A stretch of DNA of 64,000 nt. Origin: Bryopsis sp. KO-2023. Lineage: Eukaryota > Chlorophyta > Ulvophyceae > Bryopsidales > Bryopsidaceae. Under the pieces are notes generated by a model. That model made no database searches, was not told where the DNA came from, and saw nothing but the letters and a program-made list of their open reading frames with translations. How positions within the stretch are numbered: the stretch's first letter is position 1; each line of letters starts with the position of its first letter. The position numbers and the translations under genes were made by a program. The stretch spans positions 2,418,001-2,482,000 of the forward strand of contig BSYQ01000009.1 of the NCBI GenBank assembly GCA_030272585.1, written 5' to 3'. This document shows positions 56,581 to 64,000 of this stretch, in pieces.

Positions 56581-59500
56581 ATGCCGAAGAAGGTGAGGGA
56601 AGGGCGTACACTTGCGGTTGCTATTTTCCTTGCATTGATACGGATCAAGTCCTGCTTTCAGTTTTGCTGATCGTTGGTTTACTCCGCTTGAAAGATCGAC
56701 AAGAAGAAGAAGAAAAATGAGAAGGAAGAAGAAGCACCACAGGACGAGGCACCCCCTCCACCCCCTCCAATGCCTGGCGAGGATTTCGCTTTGGTAAGTC
56801 GTCAGTTCAGGTGTTTGGTGATCCACTTTCCCACATGGAAGCGGGACGACTTCTGAACGATGGCGTGTTGAACTTAGCCGACGCGCGAAATCGTCAAACC
56901 TGACAACCAGCTGGGACTGACGGAAGCGGAGCTCGAAGAAGAGATTCCCAAAATGCTCACCGCGAATAATCCTTCGGCACCCAAGAACGTGGCCCGCTTC
57001 AACATGAAGGAACGCTGCTTCAAGTTCGATCCTATGGTGGAGCAAACCATGGTGGGTCGTGTTGGGGAAGGTTGAATAGGCGTTAAGAAGTTATGAGTTT
57101 CGACTAGTGAACAAAAACCTCCCCAGTTGCGTCAGCTGGTGTCACTGATTTGGATCAGGGCTTCTTTGCAGTGCAATGCTAATCCCTCATATGGCTTGCT
57201 TCAAAGAACAGCCTTGATGCTGTCTGGGACCTGGGAAATTACACGGCAGAATTTCTAGCATCATCAAAACCAGTTCAATGTTCTTATCAAACCAGCAGGA
57301 TTCATGAGATTTTCAGCTGAGTTGATCTTGGGCTGATGGACAGGTGCACTACTCCACAGATGGATGGCTGCTTCACAAAAGCAGTGACGAGGCGAAAAAG
57401 CAAATGGACCTGGAGAAGATGCAGGACGAGGCGTTGTCCAAATTTCAAGCTGAGCTGGATAAGGCTTCGGAGAGGAAAGATGAGGGAACTGACATGGAGC
57501 CCCCAGATGACAGCAGACAGTTGAGGAACCAGTTCAATTTTTCAGAGAGGGCTGCTCAAACGTTTAACAACCCCATCCGGGAAAGATCAACATTTACGGA
57601 GCCACCACCAACAGCAGCAATGTCAGGTGGGTGGACTGGATAATCCATAGACACAAGAAACAACACACATAGGTGTGTGTATGTGCATCCGTATGGCAGT
57701 ACAGAAATGTCAGGAAGAAAAAGAACCTTATTCGGAAAAAGCGTTCGATGCTTGATAACCGCACACCATTTGCCAGGCTCGTGTTCGCAATGGGAGATTT
57801 ATGATGAATACATAAGGGATCTGGAAAGACAAAAAATTCAAGAAGAAATCAACAAACAAAAGGCAGCCGCCAAAAAAGGTGGAGGTGCACCACCGCCGGC
57901 CCCAGCCGTATCAAAAGACGATTCGGAGGATGAAAACAGGAACAAAGGAAACGTGCTGCATGGAAAAGACATGGGCAAAGCTGCAAAAGTGGTGGAACGG
58001 ATGGTTAATCAAAACACATTCGATGAGATCTCCATGGATTTCAAATACTGGGACGATACATCTGATGCTTACCGGTGGGAATGGGAGGGACCTGCACCCA
58101 TGCAAAAAAACACACACACACACAACAGAAAATTGAAACAGAAAATCAACATGATCAAGGAAGACAAACTCAGTGCACACCATGGTCCTGCCAAGAAACC
58201 ACACATCGATCAAAACTACGGAAAAACCTCTAGGATGTTGATGTCCAGCTTTTATTGCAATATTTCCTTCCAAAACCAGAAAAAAAAGATTCCCATAAAA
58301 CCAACCTTGAAGCATCATGACAAAGCCAATCGTCCATCATACTACGGACCCAACTTAATATCAGGCAGTGTTCCTGGCTGGTCAAAATAGCATATCAATA
58401 TCTTCCTATTTGAAGCCCTGTGAAGGTCCACATGAAATGAGCCATGCATACGTTTTCTGGCTGCAGGGAAGGAGAGGGCACGTTGCTGCCATTGTGGAAA
58501 TTCAGCAATGATCTGGCCAAGAGAAAACACGTCACTGCCATTTGCTGGAACCCCACCCACTTGGACATGTTCGCAGTCGGCTACGGAAGCTACGACTTCC
58601 TGAAACCCACGAGTGGCCTCATTTGCATCTATTCACTAAAAAACCCCTCCTATCCGGAATACGTTTTCACCACTGATTCGGGGGTCCTTTCGCTCGATTT
58701 CCACCCCCAGTTGACTAATCTCTTGGCGGTGGGGTGCTACGATGGGACAGTTTTGGTTTATAACACTCAAGGGAAGCTGAACAAACCCATCTACGAATCC
58801 AGCATTCAGACTGGAAAGCACAATGACCCTGTCTGGCAAGTGCTCTGGCAGCCCAACGAGGCTGGAAAACAGCTTGAGTTTTGCTCGGTGTCCACCGATG
58901 GATCGGTGGGGTTGTGGACATTGACGAAATCGGAGATGGTGTACGAGGAAGCCATGCGATTGAGACTGGTGCAAAAAACTGGGGAAACTGAGATGGCAGA
59001 CACAACTGCTGTGGGGAGCATGGCTGGTGGGTGTTGCTTGGATTTCAACAAGGTGAGGGGACTCGATCGACATGAAAACCATCAGTTTCAAACCATTTGA
59101 GGTCTGGAGTTTTCACGTCAAATTGCAACCCTCTGTGGACAATGAGGTTGCCGCGGGAAAAAGCAAGATCCCTGGGTGTCGTTTCCTTCTGTGAATTGGC
59201 ATGAATATTGGCGTTTGATGGATTTCTGACGTGTGCGTGTGTGGATTGACTGTATTTACAGTCTCAGGATTTCATGTATTTGGTTGGAACTGAGGAGGGC
59301 TTAATACATCGATGCTCAAAGGCGTACAGCTCGGAATACCTCAACACATATGAGGGCCATTCAATGGCAGTTTACAGCGTGAGGTGGAATTATATCCACA
59401 CGCGAATGTTCTTGTCAGCCTCCGCTGACTGGACAGCAAAACTGTGGGACAGCGCGAGTCCCGATAAGCCGATAATGACTTTCGATCTGAACAGCCCTGT

Positions 59501-59843
59501 CGGAGATGTGGCATGGGCCCCTTACTCATCCACCGTTTTTGCAGCGGTGACGGATGAGGGAAAAGTGCATGTGTACGATTTGGCTCAGAACAAGCATGAG
59601 GCCATGTGTGAGCAGCTGATCGTGAGGAAAGCTAAGCTGACCAAGTTGGTGTTCAATCCGAAATTCCCGATTCTGTTGGTGGGGGATGACCGAGGATGCG
59701 TCACATCGTTGAAGCTGTCGCCCAATTTGAGAAAAGTGTGTCAGCCAGAAAAGGGCGAGAAATTGGAGGAGCTGGAGGTGGCGAAACTGGACAAAGTCAT
59801 TGAAGTGGCGTTGAAAAGCTACGTCGGGGAGGAGGAATCCTGA
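56581..59843 (+). CDS. DNAI1: Outer-arm dynein intermediate chain 1 (IC78/ODA9, DNAI1)
   Basis: Seven exons (56581-56592, 56695-56793, 56878-57051, 57344-57626, 57777-58074, 58467-59052, 59262-59843) join in phase to 677 aa; Chlamydomonas IC78 is about 683 aa. A Lys-rich start and a Pro run precede VARFNMKERCFKFDPMVEQ and VHYSTDGWLLHK. A coiled, charged region and KVVERMVNQNTFDEISMDFK lead across an intron into REGEGTLLPLWKF. WD repeats then fill residues about 300-640 (VTAICWNPTHLDMFAVGYGS, MFLSASADWTAKLWD, VGDVAWAPYSSTVFAAV). The intermediate chain anchors the outer dynein arm on the axonemal doublet and binds light chains. Exon 1 encodes only Met-Pro-Lys-Lys. This is strong evidence that the organism builds motile flagella. 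Confidence 0.95.
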
Positions 59844-60709
59844 ACATTTTTCGTAGCAAATGTCTGGAACTTGTTTTTTTCTTTAAAAGAACTGGAAACA
59901 TAAAAAACTGTCTTGTTAGAGACATTGTCAAGCGAAGGGAAGTTGCGAGATTTAAAGGCGGGGGGTCAATCGAATGGGTGTTGCCTTTTTCCTCTCAGGA
60001 AAGAAACTTCTTTGGGGTTGACGATGGTGTGAAATCGTTAGGAAGGGGAAGGTTGGTCTGTAGGGGGATTTTAAAACAAAGTACATCATGGGGCACCGAA
60101 CTGAGTTTTCATTGAACAACTTTAGGTCCAAATATCTTTTCGTATGGCCTCTTCAGAGATGGCATGTTCTTGATGTTCTAAGTTTGGGAAGTCCCATGGG
60201 CAAGGGTCCCAGTCTCAGGATTCCAACCAACAATGGATTATGCACCTCATAATGCCCCAGCCAATGATAGATTCGGTCATGGGTGCTTCCGTAAAACCCA
60301 GTTTTCATGGAAGCTTTCGCATCCCAGCGTTATTCTTTAATGCCTATCCAATCTGAGTTGGGTTGGCAACTCAGTGGTGATTACAATGGGTGCAGTGTTG
60401 AGACCCCTACTTAGGAATCTTAACAAGATATTTCTTTGTTTGTCTTAGTTATCATGCGGTTCCTTGATCGGCAATAGGTCCTCATCCCTCCGATACGATT
60501 CATCAACGAAGCGGAGTTCGACATAAACCGTTTCCTTCATTCTTCAGCCAGCGTTCACAATGCCGCAGTAACGCCGTCATCCATCAGTTACAGTGGCAGT
60601 TACATGCCAATCTCCCTCAAAATCGGGCAACTCTCTCCTTGACAGTTACTTGGATTCTGTTGTGTTGGGGCATGTCGAAAGTTCCACGGCTCCTGGTGAA
60701 CGAGCGCCA
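59844..60709. other. Intergenic, promoter side of the DNA polymerase epsilon gene
   Basis: No exon required. The frame of polymerase exon 1 is open up to an earlier ATG at 60593, so the true start could lie slightly upstream of 60710. Confidence 0.5.
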
Positions 60710-63700
60710 ATGAGCTTCAAGCCGCGACGCTCCTTGTTCACGAACGAGGAAAAAAATGGACCAAAGCCCAACTACTACCCAAAGAGCGCGAAAGAGAAGG
60801 AAGAGTCGCAGGTTCTTCCAACGCGATTTCCCTAGACATCCCTGGCAGCGAACCCCGTGTTTCTTTCTCTCTCTGGCGTCGCTGCATCCAGCCACGCCCC
60901 ACCTGATTGACTTTCCACGTATCTTATAGTTCACAGAGTTTAGCCCTCGTTTTCGTTTCCGTCGCCCGCTCCTGATGTGGGCGCATTGACGTCTATGTAC
61001 ACAAAAAATCCTCGACAATCTGAACGCTCGTCTGGGTTGTGGTGCATCGCAGCTTCAACGACAAGACCAGAACGATGCGGTGGAGGCCGCGCTGGGTTTT
61101 CCAACGCTGCTGGGGCAAGAGAGGCTCGGGTGTTTGGTGAACATGGCGACAGTGGTACAGTTGCATCGATTTTCGATACATCGCTTTGCCGCAAATCGTG
61201 CAAGGAAATTAAAAACTCTCATGCACACTTGATTTTGGCGAATTCAGAATTCAGTGCACTGGCACACCCCATGCTTGGGTTTCAATAAGATAGATTCCTT
61301 GAAGTGTGGCTTTTGAGATTGATGGAAATCTATGCATGTTTTTTTTCTTTCATGCAGCCTAAAATGAAAGACGAAACTACTAAAGTGATGCTCAGTGCCG
61401 TCGACTGCTACTTTGTGTGCATGGTAGGGCCACATTCGAAACCACCTCAAACGCACACCATCAACAAATTGCAACTCTCGAAGATTAAAAACCCAAACCA
61501 AAAAAGATTCAAAAAATGTTATCCCAAAAACAATTTGTAGTAAAAAACTGGAAAACGGTGTTTCAGTCCTAGCCCATAATTCAGGAAAAATTTGGGAAGA
61601 AAGGGGAAGGGGATGCTTGCATGTGCATGCCACATAGAATTTGATGTGTTTTGTTCGCTCCGTTTTCTAAGTGGTTGAATGAGCAGCTTGTGATGCTATG
61701 ATTTTCGAGGTTTTTGTCTGAAGTAATCTTTTCTGTGTTGCTGCATTTCCCCATCAGAACTCCACCATGTTCAAAGTGAGGATTCCCTTTTCTCCATACT
61801 TCTACGTCCAAGCCAAGGTAACGACCACACACCGTGTGTTTCTTTTGGCCTTTTTTTTTCTTTCTTGGCTGGAGGGGTTCAGCTCCAAGGAAGATGGATT
61901 CCATGGTTAAAACGAGGTTTCTCGCATTTGTGCAACTGGGCAGGAGGACATGTTGATCGAAGTCGAAGGTGCACTGCTCAAAAAATTCGAAGGGACCGTC
62001 AAATCAGTGGATAAAATTTACAAGCAGGATTTAGGATTGGTGAGTTCCTCATATCGAGCTAGGTTTTTGCATTCTGGGTCTGTTTTTTTTTTTTTCTCTG
62101 ACTTTTTGCATGAAGTTAGTTTTCCCTGGCATTATGTTTTTTTTTTTACTATTTTTTTCAATGTTGTGGATTGATCCGTTTCTTATGTGGTCGTAGAGAA
62201 ATCACTTAACCGGGTTGCAGCGCCATCTTCTTCGGTTGTCGTTCAACACTGTGAGTAATTTGCAAGAGGTCAAAAAAGAGTTGCAGAAAGTCATCATGGC
62301 AAACACCACCAGGAAAGGGACATCAGGAGGGGCTGCCAGACACAACGGGAATAAGGTGAACCACAGCACCTCACAGAAATTTGACTATTAAAACTGCATC
62401 GACGGCAAGGAAGAGTGGGATTTCTTGAGTTTGGACTGAAGCACATATCGATTATATGTCATTTGATTGCCACATGATGAAACCTCGGTTTTTGCAAAAT
62501 CATTTACATTAGAGTGGCGATGGTGGCTATTTTTTTTGCAGGATCCCTGGCAAGCCATAGAAGATTTGAGGGAGTACGATGTTCCGTATCATCAAAGATT
62601 TTCCATCGACAAGCGTGTGAACTGTGGATGTTGGTACACGGTCTCCGCAAAGGTAGGTGCAGCGGAAATGGGTTCTTGTCATTATTCTGGCACTGCTTTT
62701 TTTTGAGAAAAATTTGTCTTCCATGGAAAGGCGGCGGTGTGGTGATTCCTTTTTCGTCGATGTTCTTATTTTTAAAACCGAAAATGTATTGCATCGAGGC
62801 TGAAAGCTCCATGTGGCCTATCCACCAAAATTGAAAAAATAAATTAGGTCCACCACTCCACCTATAATAAACTGAGATGGCTGTACCCAGGTTTGAATGC
62901 TGAATGCCACCCGAGTTGCTTTCTCGATCCCAAATAATATATATATGTATGTATATATATATTGTTGTGTTTTATTGGTTAGGGTGGTCAAACCACTCTT
63001 CATCGGCACCATGACATGGTGTTCAAAATGGAGCCCAGGATTTGTGCCTTTGATATCGAGACCACGAAGCTGCCGATGCGGTTTCCCAATCCGGAAATCG
63101 ATCAGATCTTCATGATTTCGTACATGCTCGATCGCCAAGGCTTCCTGATCACCAACAGGGAGTTCGTTTCCAAAGATATAGATCCGTTCGAATACACCCC
63201 CAAGCCGGAGTTCAAGGGACCCTTCTGCGTGTTCAATGAGAAAGATGAGGTGGCGGTGTTGCGTCGATGGTTTGACCACATGAGAAAGGTATTCAGATTC
63301 CTGGTGAAGAGGCAAAAAACTCCAGAAAGCCGTCAACCGAATCTCAAAGTATCCTATTTCCCACTCCCCCCTGACAATACCTTATTAACGTTTGAATGCA
63401 TCGCTCAGGTCCAGCCGACGGTGTATGTGACTTACAACGGGGATTTTTTCGATTGGCCTTTCATTGAGAAACGAGCGGAGAAGCATGGCATGAACATGAA
63501 GGAAGAGATCGGATTCCAAATGAATTATCGAACGAACGAATGCCTCAGCAAATGCTCTCCACACTTGGACTGCCTGCACTGGGTCAATCGAGACTCGTAC
63601 CTACCTCAGGGAAGCCGAGGTCTCAAGGTACACCCCCCCCTCCTCTAAACCACCCTTTTGTTGATGTTCAAAGATATCAGTTTTTTTGTTTTTGGGAAGA

Positions 63701-64000
63701 AAAAAAATCATCCTGTGGTACTTACTGGCTGTAAGGTCAAATTTTCATACTTTGCGAGAACTGTTCGGATGGTGTGGAGGCGTGGAGCAGATGGTTGCGA
63801 GGAATTTATGTTTTTTTTTTTTCTTCTAAAGATTTGATGGCTTTGTGGTTGTGAAGAACGTGACTAAAGCCAAGCTTGGGTACAAGCCTGTGGAGGTGGA
63901 TCCCGAAAAGATGTTGGACATGGCGAGAATGGAGCCCCAAGCAATGGCATCTTATTCGGTCTCCGATGCGGTGGCCACTTATTATCTCTACATGACGTGA
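60710..64000 (+). CDS. POLE: DNA polymerase epsilon catalytic subunit, N-terminal part (continues past right edge)
   Basis: Ten exons (60710-60811, 61053-61151, 61358-61423, 61758-61817, 61944-62039, 62197-62355, 62542-62652, 62983-63288, 63409-63627, 63857-63996) join in phase to 452 aa; the window ends just inside the next intron (AC|GTGA). Family marks: [45 protein letters not shown], then the proofreading exonuclease motifs. Exo I is AFDIETTK (Asp255, Glu257), Exo II is [12 protein letters not shown] and the Exo III segment is [15 protein letters not shown]; the acidic residues I can identify are present. [20 protein letters not shown] is typical of the epsilon class. This is the leading-strand replicase. 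The polymerase domain and zinc fingers lie beyond the window. The 5' exons are slightly less certain than the rest. Confidence 0.93.

Noticed and set aside
1-64000. CRISPR arrays, bacterial operons, transposons, virus-like elements
   Set aside because: No direct-repeat/spacer pattern, no transposase, reverse transcriptase or integrase motifs, and no terminal repeats were seen; the gene structure is plainly nuclear eukaryotic.

Overview
This is a gene-dense, intron-rich nuclear stretch from a photosynthetic, flagellated eukaryote. It encodes a nuclear photosystem I subunit (PsaE), a nuclear copy of the cyanobacterial/plastid protein Ycf66, a PHD-finger protein of the plant MS1/MMD1 (male sterility/meiosis) family, and motile-cilium proteins (outer-arm dynein intermediate chain, IQUB). 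That mix points to a streptophyte green alga with flagella; a Mesostigma-like organism is my best guess, not proven. Introns are mostly about 60-500 bp, T-rich, and often carry pure C or G runs of 10-17 bases. I see no transposon, virus-like element, rRNA, convincing tRNA or CRISPR array.

Layout. 1-24.5 kb is almost all minus strand: a SAP/RRM RNA-binding protein (cut by the left edge), a small membrane protein, the MMD1-like PHD protein (8 exons), a secreted CAP/PR-1 protein (9 exons), a membrane-anchored M1-aminopeptidase-like protein that lacks the catalytic residues, and ycf66 (4 exons). 25.4-27.0 kb (+) is a five-exon gene of no recognised family. 27.7-35.2 kb (-) holds an EndoG/NUC1-type nuclease, a short cyclin-T-like protein and a CX9C protein of the DUF3128/EMI1 type. 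35.4-37.2 kb (+) is IMPACT/YIH1. 38.1-46.8 kb (-) holds PsaE, a type II membrane SAM methyltransferase and an NCS2 nucleobase permease. 47.0-49.6 kb (+) is a FUN14 protein. 51.2-54.1 kb (-) is methionine aminopeptidase 1. 54.3-64.0 kb (+) holds IQUB, the dynein intermediate chain and the N-terminal part of DNA polymerase epsilon, cut by the right edge.

Most multi-exon models were rebuilt by hand. Each junction was checked for GT/GC...AG ends and phase, and each model for agreement with the protein family. The 5' ends of three genes stay open: the M1-like gene, the EndoG-like gene and the unknown gene at 25.4 kb. Three gene pairs are divergent across only about 190-225 bp (CX9C/IMPACT, NCS2/FUN14, MetAP1/IQUB), suggesting compact shared promoters. 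IQUB and the dynein chain lie 480 bp apart on the same strand as a small cilium cluster.

Most worth a second look: the dead M1 peptidase, the intron-bearing nuclear ycf66, the algal MMD1-type protein, the permease with an altered signature motif, three independent GC-AG introns, and the unrecognised gene at 25.4-27.0 kb.
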